This document shows, piece by piece, positions 1 to 13,000 of a stretch of 64,000 nucleotides of DNA; within the stretch, counting starts at the first letter, position 1; each line of letters starts with the position of its first letter. The DNA comes from Dipylidium caninum. Lineage: Eukaryota; Platyhelminthes; Cestoda; Cyclophyllidea; Dipylidiidae. The stretch covers positions 3,782,001 to 3,846,000 of the forward strand of contig QEYB01001046.1 in NCBI GenBank assembly GCA_017562135.1, read 5' to 3'. Below the pieces are notes generated by a model. It saw nothing but the letters and a program-made list of their open reading frames with translations, was not told the origin of the DNA and ran no database searches. The position numbers and the translations under genes are program-made.

Positions 1-80
1 GACACAGCTGAGATGCCAGCCACCCAATTTTGGGGCAGTTGTGAAGAGGTCAAGCTGTAGACTGACATACTGGCCCTCAG

Positions 81-843
81 AGTTGCAACGCATTATTGAA
101 GCTACGTCTCGCTTCATGAAGTAAAGTGACTACAACGCAAAAGACAAATAACGGGTTAAGCTTATAGATGGGGCTAGAAAAATGTACCCTCTTCGACAAG
201 GGAGTAAGTGCCTCGTGCGAGGATCAAATGAAGAATTAGGCAATTATATAATGGCGTCGCAAAAGTCGTTGCCAACTTCGGTTCGGCTGTTTGCCTTAAT
301 GAAAATTTTGTGCAAGAATAAGCTGTTAACCCAATAAGAAAAAACATCATCTGACAGTGCTGCGTCGGCCGCACCTATCGCTACATCGATAACGAGGAAG
401 CGAATGAACAAGAGACGCTGTCTTCGTCACGAAGCGGAACAAGTTGGCTAATACGAGACGATGCAGTGCGCGAGTACCTGGAAGTGTGCGCAGCGCTGGC
501 GGAGAGGAGGACCGGTCCTTTCCTGAATGGTGGACCAATGGCCTTAAAACGGAAATCGCAGGTGAATCATAGGAGCCAACGGCTCGGGATCTTCGTTTCT
601 GCCCATGCTTGCCAAGTGGGCACACTTGTCGCGATGCCCAAATTTGACACTAAGAAGTGGATTAAACTTATATAGGATAAACATTATCCCACACCTAATC
701 TTGCAGTAGATTCTCTGAGTCACAAAGTGCACATTTCTCCACTACAGACGCCCGGACGTGGAGGCATGACTCTAGCTTGGGACGCATGTCTACCCGTCAT
801 AATCTCCCTCCATTTACTATTACCCTGTTTCGAATCACCCTGA
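81..843 (+). CDS. 3' end of an unidentified plus-strand gene (partial at window edge)
   Basis: I do not recognise this gene. Three open segments are bracketed by splice sites. The first is 81-120, after a CTCAG acceptor and before GTAAAG, reading ELQRIIEATSRFMK. The second is 358-561, after CTGACAG and before GTGAAT; its 68 codons contain VREYLEVCAALAERRTGPFL and end in KRKSQ. The last is 748-843, after CTACAG, starting TPGRGGMTLAWDA and ending at a TGA. The second and last join in phase 0. The 81-120 segment leaves phase 2 and does not fit directly, so an exon or boundary is missing. An AATAAA lies 14 bp after the stop at 857-862, with more at 899 and 994, which supports a transcript end here. 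The gene is convergent with the WD40 gene to the right. Confidence 0.4.
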
Positions 844-856
844 TCGACTAAGCGTC

Positions 857-862
857 AATAAA
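857..862 (+). terminator. Polyadenylation signal AATAAA
   Basis: A canonical AATAAA just after the TGA at 841-843, with two further copies at 899-904 and 994-999 on the same strand. They would serve the partial plus-strand gene at the left edge. Confidence 0.4.
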
Positions 863-1026
863 GAGGTGCGTAAAAGTAAAATTATATTTGTAATGAGAAA
901 TAAAGGCCCCAATTGAGAAAGGACTACAGTCATGATAGGAGGCAGAAAGGGGAGGGAGGAAGGGAGGGGATGTAAGAAAAAACAAGTTTGACAAATAAAG
1001 CACTGTACAAAAGCTTAATGCTTGGG

Positions 1027-4000
1027 TTAATCAGCGGAAGCCTCTAAAGTCCCATATGCCTTCCCACTGGGAGCATCCGTGCACCCGCCATCACCAGATG
1101 TCAGAGTTTCTGCCACCGCAGTGCGGATGCTCGGCATTAGGCGCTCAATAAGTTCCACCACAGACGTCTGCGAGGGCGCGCTCCCCTCGCAGTGCCTCGC
1201 CATTGCGTTATCGACGGTTGTGCGCGTTGGCGACGAGGAAGAAGAGAGTAAGGAAGGGATAGGAGGCTCGGCATGGAGGAGATCACTTAGTCGCGCCACT
1301 CGCCACTTTAAGTGGGAGCGGAAGAAATCGCGACATTCGCGAATGACATTGCCATCAACGTCAGGGGGAGCCGTACCCAGGTTCTCAATTGCCACGTCCA
1401 TGGCTTTACAAACGTTGGATAGCAAGCTCAGCGCCGAAGCCGATTCCTAGGTGGAAGAGACTGGATGTTGGGAACACTGGCAAAGATTACAGAAGTTAAA
1501 GAATCGTCTTACATTTCAGTTAATTACAAGAAAATTGGGGTCTTATTTAACCTAGTAATAATTCTAGTAGAGCAGCGATAATATTAGGAAGAATAAAGAT
1601 ACGATATTACTATTGCAGTACCCTCGGACTTTTGCCGAAGAAGTATTCGGGATTTGATTAGAAACAGTACGAAATGCGTTTGATCCTAAACTGTGTACGT
1701 TTACAACGTGCATTTACAGCTATCAAATTTTCGGTTACAATTAAAAGTTGGTCAATTTGCGGAGTCACTCAAGAATGCGTTGCATGAAGATGACGATTTA
1801 CCTAATTTGGCACAGAAAAATCAACAATAAGTGATTAAAGATGGCAGTAGAAGTTAAACAGTAGTCCATGATGGTCTGGAGAGATAAAAGAATTCAAACT
1901 CAGTTGGATGACGGGTCGCATTCACATGAAAGAATGGAAATTGTTTAAATTATAAGTGCATGACATCCTAAGGGGCAAACTTAAGAATTCATCCAACGTG
2001 CTGATTGCATATCAAAGGCAATCTTAATCTATTAAATGGGCAAAATATCAATAGCCCAACAAAAAAATATCCGCGGCGAAACAGATAAAGTAGAAAAGAG
2101 AAATCGTTCAAAACCAGGTGGCCTATTAAGGAATAACATCGTCGCAAAAGTCAACCTACACCAAAATCCGTTTCGGCAAGACAACCTATGCTCTGGCCAC
2201 AGGTAAACCCCTCCTCCTCCTCCTCCTCCGCCAAGTGGCTTCGCACTCGCTGGGGGTGTGCGAGAATGGCGTCCCCACTCGGGGGCATATCCTCCGGGTC
2301 CGCGACGGACGTATTTTTTGCGGCATCCGTCTCCAACCAGCTAGTTCTAACTGAGGGTACCTGGTTCAGTAGAAAATGCATTGCCTCTCGACCATTCGGC
2401 TCGTTGCAAGCCGTCTTCAGCTGCGTGTTTATTAAGAAAAGGGTTACTACTGCAAAAAAGTGGATTACATGTCTGATGAGAGATATCACCTCCATGTCGT
2501 TAATTTCTTCCACCTTGCTCATTTTGGGACGATTGTCGTCAATTTTGCAGCCAGTCATTGAATTGACGTTTCTATAAGACCAAAATTATCAAGAAGAATT
2601 TAGAGAATGACACAAAAGAAAACGATATAAACAACAAAATAAACCGAATACCTATTAGCGGGGTCTGTAAACGAGGATAAGGCTTCACTTGAAAGACTAG
2701 AGGTTAAAGGAAGAGGTGTACCAACCTGGAGGATAAAAAAGACTGTGATTAGACGTGCCGCAGATAAATAAAAAAGGGCATGGAAGGGTATTGCATCTCA
2801 AGTTTGACACTTGACAAAACGGAATTCCGTTGGTCGGATGAAAGTGAATGAAATTCTCGCGAGTAAAGAGGGCGTGTGGGAATGATTACACAAATAAAAA
2901 ATGTTTTCAAATGAAAGATCTGGCAGTGGAGCTCACTCAATTTACGACTAATCAAAGTGTCACAATTACGAGGAAAGAAAAACAGTGGAGTATTGGCAGA
3001 ACCAAATGACTAAATGGTGCATGAGCATTTACAGAGTGGGAGTAGAGACTCACAAAATTGTTTTTGATAATGACAGAACGTGGTTGAGGAGAAGAACGGA
3101 GGGAGGGAGAGGGGGGCTCGAAAGGATTTTCCAGAGTGACATCAACAACACTGGAGGCCCACCGAGGGAAGATGATACTCGAGAGCATGGAAGGTGTGCA
3201 GGTTGTTTCAACGACAGAGCGGTCGCCGCCACAACTACGAGAGGTGCTGCTGCTCCTACTGCTGGTGGCAGTCAAATGACCGAGACTACTAATACCACGA
3301 CTCAGATCTACTGGTGCTGTGCCTATCGTCCGATTGCGTTGACGCTTTGACGCCAACCAAGGCCGCGTGCGATCACTGTGCGATCGCGAGACATGCGTCA
3401 CTGTGGCGTCCGCTGCCGCTGAGGCTGGACCAAACAATTCTGTGAGCGACCGCCTAGTTCCACGCCCGGGGAGGCTACGGTATTCCGACAGTGGCTGTTG
3501 AGAATAAGAAATAGAGATTAGGGGTGGGTAAAGAGACAAACGAAGAAACTCAGTGTCCAGACAAAGTGCATAAACTAAGGAATTGAAGACGGTAAAAGCC
3601 TTCTCCTTAACTGTATCATGTGATCCATAAACGCAACTGGCTCAATTCGAAGTCCAAGTGCGACTAAATTCATATATGAAACTCATGTCTTGAGTGAAGG
3701 ACGAGGAATACTGATGGACCTTTAGGAAGCCACACAGCGAGAGTGCATGATAGTCGTAATAACAATGATGCGATATTAGCGAAGTCTACCGGGAAAGAGA
3801 ACACGACGTAGTAGAGCAAAGGTTTGTTTGGACACGTATACAAAGTAAGATCAGATTCTGGAAATAATGCAAAAAGTGAAGTTGGATAATTGGAGTCAAT
3901 CTAAATGAGAAAGGCTTTTCACTTGAGAAAATGCCTCAGATCTGCGCCCAAATCAGAATTTCATGACAAAAGTGTAAATCAGATGCATTGCAAGCAACAA

Positions 4001-7000
4001 TCTTTGGCAACTCAAAATGACGCAATCGACGGAAGAATTAAGGCTAAAGGCGAAATTTCGAGGAAGTCCACCTCGCGAAGACGACAAATGAGATGAGTGC
4101 GCTGTCAAACTAACTAGACAAGGGGACCGATTCGAAGGAAGCCACGTTTTCGTTGATATTAGTACTCATCTTAAAAACAATGCCATGGAGTTTAGAAGTT
4201 GTTTGTATATGGAATCAAATAGAACCGCTCCTCAAAACCCTTAGTAGAGGGGTAAAAGGCAAATCCAGAAAATAGTTTGAACATGGCGTACTTTTACACC
4301 TGCTACTCTCGAAATAACACAAAAAGCCAATACCAAGAAAGAAAAGCGTGCGATCAACATTACTTTGCCGCGCGCCCAGAAAGGAAGGTCAGCCTCATTG
4401 GAGCAGAACTTGACATTCTCACAGACGCCAGTTCCGTCGACACCGCTCGCAATTCTGGAAATGATTACAATTAGATGGGAAGTAGACAGAATAAGACAAG
4501 AGAAAGAGTAAATGACACTGTCAGAAGATACACCACTTAAATAAACCCTAAAGATAAATCCGTGTCTAGTGTAAGCAAGTAAGTTGAAAAAAGACTAGGC
4601 TCTTACGTGACTTCTTGCTTAAATGTGAAGTAGGAGGTAAATAAAAGCCTAACCTCTCAATTCTATAAAACAAAGATAAAGGTAAAGAAGGTGGCGAGGG
4701 TACTCAAAGAGGCGCAAACTGACCTTTGCAGAGGCGCATTGAGAAGAGAGGTTTCTAGAGTTGAGGTATCTGTCGAATTAGGAGCGCAGGTCAAGGCAGC
4801 GGCGATGCGCTGCTGGCGGTCAAGCATTAAGGCGGTTAATTCGGGCGCAAAACGCCATACGAAGATGCAAGAGTCGTAGGAGACGCTAACAAGATGTCGC
4901 AAATCGGGCAAAAAGATGAGGGCCATCACGATATCCGCGTGCCCATAAAGCGTAGCCACATGTTCGCCGGTGAAAAGGTGGAAGAGGTTGATCTGTTTAT
5001 CCGAACCTGCAGAAAGAGAACGTGAGAACAAGGACGCAACCGTGAGTTAGACTTAGCCAGACGAAAAGTATTCTACTACCATTGCCATTAACAACAATTT
5101 TTTTGTAGGGAGTTAGACACAAACCAGACTAATAAACAACATGGAGAGAGTTAGGGAGATCCGGTAAATGTAAATATTGTTCGAGGGAAAATGCTGCTTT
5201 CCAAAATATATAGAAATGAGGATGTGATGCTGTCATAATGCAAACTTGGAGATAAAGAATAACTGTAAGTGCACCTTGATTTGCACAGAAAATATTAAAA
5301 TAGGATGTTAAATGCCTTAGATTATTTAACTAAATGTGACGATTTAGCAATTATTATAAATTGGGGAAAATCAGGGTAATATAAAAGTAGACAAGGAGTA
5401 AGAAAACCATGGATAAGGGTAATTTTATGTTGATCGAAAATCATAGTGTGGGTGCTTGACTTAACCCCTATTAATTCTGTTTTCGTTCGTTCTTTCGTTC
5501 AAACGAAAGAGACCGCAGAAGTAAAGCGGGGCTTACCTGCAGTAGCTATGAGGGTGCTGGTGGGGTCAGCGACGCAGCATATGGGGGAGCCATCTTCAGA
5601 GGTGCTGGCACGATAATGTAAAAGCTGACGCGCCTTGGTAACCTGGTAGAAGCGTAGCTGACGGTCTTGACATGCTATCGCCAGGTAGCGCCTTATGCGT
5701 GGCCTCAATGTTCCGAGCAACCCGTTTTCAGTTGAAACCGTCGACGCCAGCATCGAGGGACCCACTACCGTTGCGCAGGAGCACGAATGGGTCACCGAAA
5801 TGTGGCGCTCAATCATAAAACGAGCCGTCTGACTCTCCGTATCGGTCTATTTCAATATGAGCGATAACATTTAGACTTAAAAGGTGCTCATGTAGCAGAG
5901 AAGATCGCACCGTTTTGCAATGGTTTTATATGATTAAAAAGCCTGTTATCCGAGTCTCAGGCAAAAACGACCTCTCACAACGGTGACATTCTGTTTTTTC
6001 AATAACGAACCAATTTCAAATCCAGTTTCTTTTCACTGGATATGATGTGCTGGTCCAGCATAGAAGTTGGAAATCTTGTATACACACATCATTGATTGAA
6101 TCACTCACCCTTACGGGTGGTTATGATACAATAAAGAGGGGACTCCGCGGAAATTTGGTCTGGCATTGGTCTTACTTACAGTGACGTTGAGAGCACACCA
6201 AGTAATATACGGAATGATTGGGACAATAATTCCCAAGAGTGATTGGCTCGCATATTTAAAACAAGTGCAATTAGGATATAATCCATATAAGAATTCTAAG
6301 ATGAGGAACTGCTATTTGCTGCCGGAAATGTCTTGCTCTCCTCCAGTGAATGCTGACATGATATCATCCATAATTCAGCGTAAAACGACTCGAGTAAAGA
6401 ATAAAAAGGATTTACTTTCAAAAGTCAACTAAGATAAATGAACATTCAATAAGTGTAGAATAAAAGGACTACATGCTCATTGAGCAGGAAATACACAAGA
6501 ACCTTGGTAGCATTCTCATTGATAAGAAGTTCTTCAAATGACAGCGAACGTCACAAAGACAGTGAGTTGTAGACAGCCAAATATACACCTATACTTCAAC
6601 CGGATATTACAAAAAGGTTTTGGATATATTCGGGCATAACTCGGATTGCATTAGCACCGATTTCCATTCGACGCTAAAAACTGACTCAAAGCATAGTAAC
6701 GACTTCACAGCAAATAAGCGAACGAAGAATGAAAGCAAAGCAATGAAGGTATTATGGTAAGTAAGTAAAAATAAATATTCCGCCTAAAATTCTATTCAAC
6801 TTCGGTTTATATTTTGTACGCTACTTACGGAGTCAGAATTGCAAGGCTGTGCGAAAAATGTAGCGATATTTCTAAAAATAACGAGTCACTCGACAAATAA
6901 ACCACCAGAAATACGCAAAATATGTGAAAAGGTTAGAGTTGCTCATAAAAATGAGATAAGAGGTTTATCCGCGCCTAAAAGTAATAGTCTCAGGAATAAA

Positions 7001-10000
7001 TAGAAAATAAGAAGATCAACGGTTTCGTTAAGGAATCCCCTGACCTCGAGAACGTTCACAACTCAACCATTTGCACACTTTAAAAAATGTTACTAATAAG
7101 TGGTATGTGTTTGAAAAGTTCAGAAATACCAACTCCTAGTCGGCGGTATTTAAGGTAAAATTTTTGCTATAAAGTGAATAATATTTGAGAGAATCAGGAA
7201 AAAAGTAGATTACGTGTCGAAAACAAATCCACTCAAGGAAGTGGTGAAACATACAATTTGATACTGAATGTGCCTTACTCTGAATCATTAAATAGGGAAC
7301 AAACGGAGGAGTCACCACTGTTCGAATTTATAAAAACTAATGTTTTGTTGATCCGTAAGTTCGATTAAAGAAGCCGATGAGGAACACATGAAAAAAACGA
7401 CCCCTTTCCGACCTTCTGCGGAGATCAGTGGAAAGGAATCCGGTTTAATGAAAACACATGGTTAAAGGGGTAGCGCCAGATACACAATTCAGACAAGCTA
7501 CCTGCATTTGAATGCTCTTCTACTTGAAAAATTATGAAGTTAAAGTAGTGAATAAATGCACCCGCAGGGTTTAATTCTTTCCTAGAAAGAAAAAAGAACC
7601 GCGTAATGCGAAAAAGAGGATGTGCGCAGCACACTACGTGAGAGATTTTGCTCCAGGTCCACTTATTTCTGTACGGGCCATCGGCGTAGCCATTCCTTGG
7701 ACATAGTCCAACTCAAGGTCGAAACACTAAAGAGAAACGTACACTGAGGACACGGAACAGAAGTGAGCGATCGGCGCCGCAAGAGATGAGATAGATTCGG
7801 CGATTCTCCTCGCTTTCGAAGAAGAGGGCTGAGTTGACAACTCCTGAGTGGTCAGCGAGAGTCTGTACCCGCGAGTAGTCCTGCCGAGGTGCAAACACGT
7901 GTATCACGCGATCGCGCGAGGAGGTACACAAGAGCGCCATTTCCGGAACTGCTACCACAAAGAGTATATGGTTAGTCTAAAAAAATGAGAAGATAATGGC
8001 ACAAAATCGGCAAGAAGCGCCTCTTTGTATATTCCGCCCGTCCAATTTAACGTGAAGTTAATAAAAAGGGTAGGACATTTTCTCATAATTCACCCCACAT
8101 GTACAGGAAATCGAAGGGACGAAAATTAACAGTAGGATCACGGTAGAAGCAAGCATCAAGTAATTACGTTGGTACACATAGCCATATATCAAAATACTTC
8201 AATTAGAAAATGTTGATGTTATAAACAAAACTGGGGAAAAATCTATTACGGACTTGTGATGACTGTGACGACGTAACTGCTGATGTTCAAATCGAAAATG
8301 GGCAAATTATAGGATCCGGCCAACCAAAACTAGGCAAACAACAGCGAAATGAACAAGAATGAGAACTCTACGCAACTGTAAATCAAATAAGAACGTGCGC
8401 ACTATTAGAAGAAAAAAGCCAAATGACTTTAAAAAGCCTTTGTTTGACGATGGATTTGAAAAAAAGTTAAGTATTTCAGTTCAACACAGACTACTAAATG
8501 GTACAAACGCAACACAATTAACGGGCAGTTCAAAGTAGTATAAACTTACCCAGCCTCGACTCAAAGAAGTTAACTGAAAGGATTTCTGCATCGTGCGCAC
8601 GAATACCATGCAACAATTTAAAAGAATTGAAGTCGTAGATCCTAAAAAATAGTCGAGTGTATTAATTAGTCGAGAGGAAAGTAAGGAGTGACGATATCAT
8701 GACATATTATAAGGTTAGGAATGGCCGTTCGTACGCTAAAGGTAGAGATGGAACACATTACCTGGTATGGCACAAGCAGATTCATATACTATGTCTGTAG
8801 GACCCAAATTAATGGAAAGGAAAGGTATCCACTAGCATTAACTTTTAAAATAGCTGTTTTTAGTTAAAAGCTTAGTCGTTGCAACGCCAACTACCTCCAT
8901 ACAACCAGAAAATTAGTGAAAATTTGCATCACCGATAATTCATGTATTGGAAGATGTTTAGGAAGAATTAATGAATATATACTCGATTGGGTTAAAAAGA
9001 ACCAATATAGTTAGATAAATCGAGAATGAAATGACAATTATAAAAATATCAGTGCTACGCCCTGAAGAAAATTAGGTTTACCGTCGTTGTTGTCTAAACC
9101 CAAACACACGGAGGTTCCGAGCAGCGTAGATTCACAGTAGCTAATCACATGTAGTAGATGTGGCAATCCCACAACAAAAACGTGATGGGATGTGACTCAG
9201 CCAACTACTTTGGCCAAAATTTATGGTAAATGCAAGATGAAAAGTAAAGGCAATATGAAAACGACGATAAGAGGGGCTGGGGGCAAACTACTTGAGCTGG
9301 CCGGATCGATCACCAACGGCTAAATGTCGACCGTCAGGCGAAATGGCAATGGAACGGAGGCCGGATCCACCGCCGCTCTGCGCAGTTACGATGTTGACAT
9401 TACTACTCCACCGACCAGACATCTGCTTCATTGGCGCTGGGCTGCCTGGGGCTGAGAGGTTCATCGTGCTCCCCTGGCCGAAGTAAGTTGCGCCAAAGGC
9501 GTCTGTGAGGCAAAAGTACTTAGTAGAATTCACTTATTTCATATATAGGTAATATTCAACCCACCGTGGGGTAAGATTAATATAGAGGCTTTCAAATATA
9601 TATGTGGAAAAAATGCAGAAACGGAATGTCGATTCACTAACTTTGGGATTATGAACACAACGTAAAATAGGAGAGTAGAGTTTGGCCGAAGCATAATGGC
9701 AAGCACATACTACTGTGCGTACAATGGAGGTCATAAACGATGTGAGCGAAGGCGCGGACATGACTTTTGTTAACTAACAGCAAAACAGGGTTTTAAAGTC
9801 ACTTTATCGGTGTTTTTTTACATTGTACTACTTATAAACATCCCTCGAACTTACTCGAGTTTCGCTCATCTGAACAGAGATTGGAGTAATGGGCATCCGT
9901 GTAGAGAACGCTCACTTCTTCCTACCACAATAAGGAAGCGGGCATGGTTTAAAAATTTCCGATGAAAGCAAAATATCATGCTGCCAATAAATTTTGCAAG

Positions 10001-13000
10001 ATATCTGAATATGCGTAGAGGAATATTGCTATTAAAAACAACTTTTGGCCCTCAGCAAACGGATAAAAATGCAACCTGTAAAATGAGAAGAGTTCAGGGT
10101 ACTTAGCATTTTTTCATTTAAAAATCAAATAAAATCGACTTTACTCCCAAGTAAGACAGGACAAGTTAGTACACCTTAAAAAGATAAGGGAAGTGCATAT
10201 GAAGAGGGAAATTGCCCCAAAGAAACATCTAAACAACCATAGGGCCACAGAAAAAAAAGTACCTTGCCATCCGGGAAAAGTTGGTGGGATTTTAAGATAG
10301 AGCAGTTGACAGGGAAGGACCAGATGCGAATGGTATCATCATCGGAACAAGTGACGAAGTGCTCCACCTGGTGGACGGACGTTCCAACAGGATCCACTGG
10401 GGTCCATCGACCCGAGGTCGGTCTCCCCAGGCTTGATACAGGCCACCGAAGTCGTCACAGCGCCGGCGCAAACAGCGCGGCTGTGGTAGAAGTGCGCGAA
10501 CAGGCGACCGATAGATTTTAGGTCTTTCACGTTCCAAAAATAGAGACTACACATAGTTAGATGGGAAAAAGACACTATATAAGATTCTGTCTTTCTTCCT
10601 ACCTATTCCATGCTAATAAAGCTTCTACTGACTGTAGTACTTTCCTTCTTTCAGGCCCGCAGAGAAGGACCGATAGTACACGAAATATGTAGTACCTAAC
10701 TCACTCGTTTAATAAAAATACCATTGTTATAAATAGGCTCCTCAATAGTATGCAAACAGTATGCCAGTGATAATTGAAAAGGATAATTCGATTCAAAGGT
10801 TAGGATTGAAAAAGATAGAGGTCGGTAGGACGACCAAGCTGAAAATGTAACATCCGCTTAAAGTGAGAAAATGGGTTTTGCTGAAGGACAAAGTGTACCT
10901 GTGGTCCGCGTACATGCAGACAAGGTAGCCTGCGGCAAGATCAAGTTTGATGGCCACCACTTCAGCGTAACGAGCCTCCTCCGAGCAACTGGCCGAAGAA
11001 GCGACCGAAGTAGAGACGTTCATGTTAGAGCCCTATAGAAGACGGTGGTATTAAACATAATGAGTTGTCCTAAATTTTTGCGATCTCACTGCCAACAATT
11101 TTCCAGTAATATGATCGTGTTTTACTAAGGTAGTCTTATTTACCCCGGTGTCTCTATAGAATATAAGCCAAATTACAAGCTTCTAATTGTGAAATCTCCA
11201 ATGATGTCGACAACAGGTCCGTAAATCAGATTTTTGGGGAAAACTTCGTACCGAGAGTGAAGAGCGGTGCTATTAATCATAAGTTTAAGATCAAATCTGG
11301 GAGCAGAGGTAAACTTCTAAACAAAACTTCTCAAAATTGATCACAAGTTACGTCGTAATGTTGCTCACTCATTACCAAAGAATCCATAAAAGCAAAAATG
11401 AAAACGAACTGTTCCAAATAAAACAAAAACAAGACTGATCGTTGAAAAAGTTTCACAACGAGGAGTATTTTAACCAGAGTCGACTCAGATTATGAGCATA
11501 TCGAAATCGACACTAGGTGATTGCATGGAATACGACTGCCCATCGCCAAATAACCCGAATTTGCTAAACGTTGCAAATAAAAGCAAGAATGAAGGATATA
11601 AGGTACGAAGACGTACGGAGGCTTTTCAGAACGATAAGTTGTGGATGAAATTCGTGGCTTAAGATATTACAAATATAAAGTCGCAAAACATGTTATTACG
11701 GGTAAATAGTTTTTTAGAAAATATCGTAATTTACAATAACGTGTCAAAAGAGGCGAGTGTAAACAATGTCCCGAAACTATATTCCTTTTAACTGGAATTG
11801 AATGCAAAAGGGGAGAGCATCGAAGGAGGAAGATGAGGTCATACTCAGTAAACACCCTACCTGAGTAATCTATTTCATTTAAAATAGAAAAATTGACAAA
11901 TTAAAACTTCTAGCAAGAAAACCTAATCAATATTTGCTAGTTTGAGGAAAAGTTGCATTTCTATAATCTAACATTCTGACTTGAAAGACCTAAGCACTAC
12001 AAAATAGGACCTTAATATTTGCATTAAATTAGATTGTAAATGAATTTATTATAGGAAAATGTATAGAGAGAAAACGAATATCTCACCGAGATACTTGCAC
12101 CAAGGAAATGAGGAAGAGGCACTCGAGTGATAAAACGAAGAGTGTTGGCAGAGAAAAGGAGACACACTCCGGAAGCACAGCCGACGGCCACTGTCTGCAT
12201 GCTTAGTGCCATACACGATGCGCTGGATACCTAGTACGGAAGATTCAGGACACGAAGGCCCTTGCAAGATAGTCGAATGAGGTAATCTTCTTTGATTATC
12301 CTTAAAATGTAGCGTTTGACTTTCATAAACTAAGAGGCGGATGGTCCATGAGCATTGCATTAATAATTACGAGCCTCCAACAAACTTTAAATAGTCCTAC
12401 AGAGATCTCCAGATTCTGTTTGAATATGACACAAACAGCAATGAGAACTTATAATACAAGTCATCATTATAGGGAGAACGTCCCCAATTGAAAGCAAGAG
12501 TCCTCACATCTTCCAAATAGTAAAATGAGAGTTAGACCCATTTCTGGGCTATTCAACCTTTTTGGCCTGCCCGTACCAATACCAGACCGAAAATTTCGAA
12601 CGCTAAGGCAAGACTCAAAACCGACTGTTATTCAATTTCAAGACAAACAACGCGAAACCTAAAACGAGTTATGAGTACAGTTCAAGGCTAGAAAGTCATG
12701 TTAAATCACAGAAAAAAGGTAATTTAGTAATCTCCACTAAACGTGTTATCAGTAATTCTAAGGATTCTCTAAAAATGCCTTTATGTCCCAAAGCGCAATA
12801 GAGCTTTTACCTTGAGGTCCACCCATTTGGCGACGCAGCGGGCAGCGTTTATCTGAACCAGCTGACCCGCCTGTGAGAGGACGAGGGTCAAGGCCTCGGG
12901 ATCACCACCGACCTCAGTGGGTCCGGTGGAACAACAAACATCTGTGAAAGTATTGTGTAGCATGTCTCCCAAAACCGCATTTCTGCCCTTCAGTGGCTGC

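Noticed and set aside
1079..1450. Plus-strand ORF opposite the last WD40-gene exon
   Set aside because: Antisense shadow; the minus frame continues the conserved helical C-terminus in phase from the previous exon.
5492..5509. Short palindrome CTTTCGTT/AACGAAAG
   Set aside because: Eight-bp arms with a two-base centre within an intron; expected by chance and not linked to any element.
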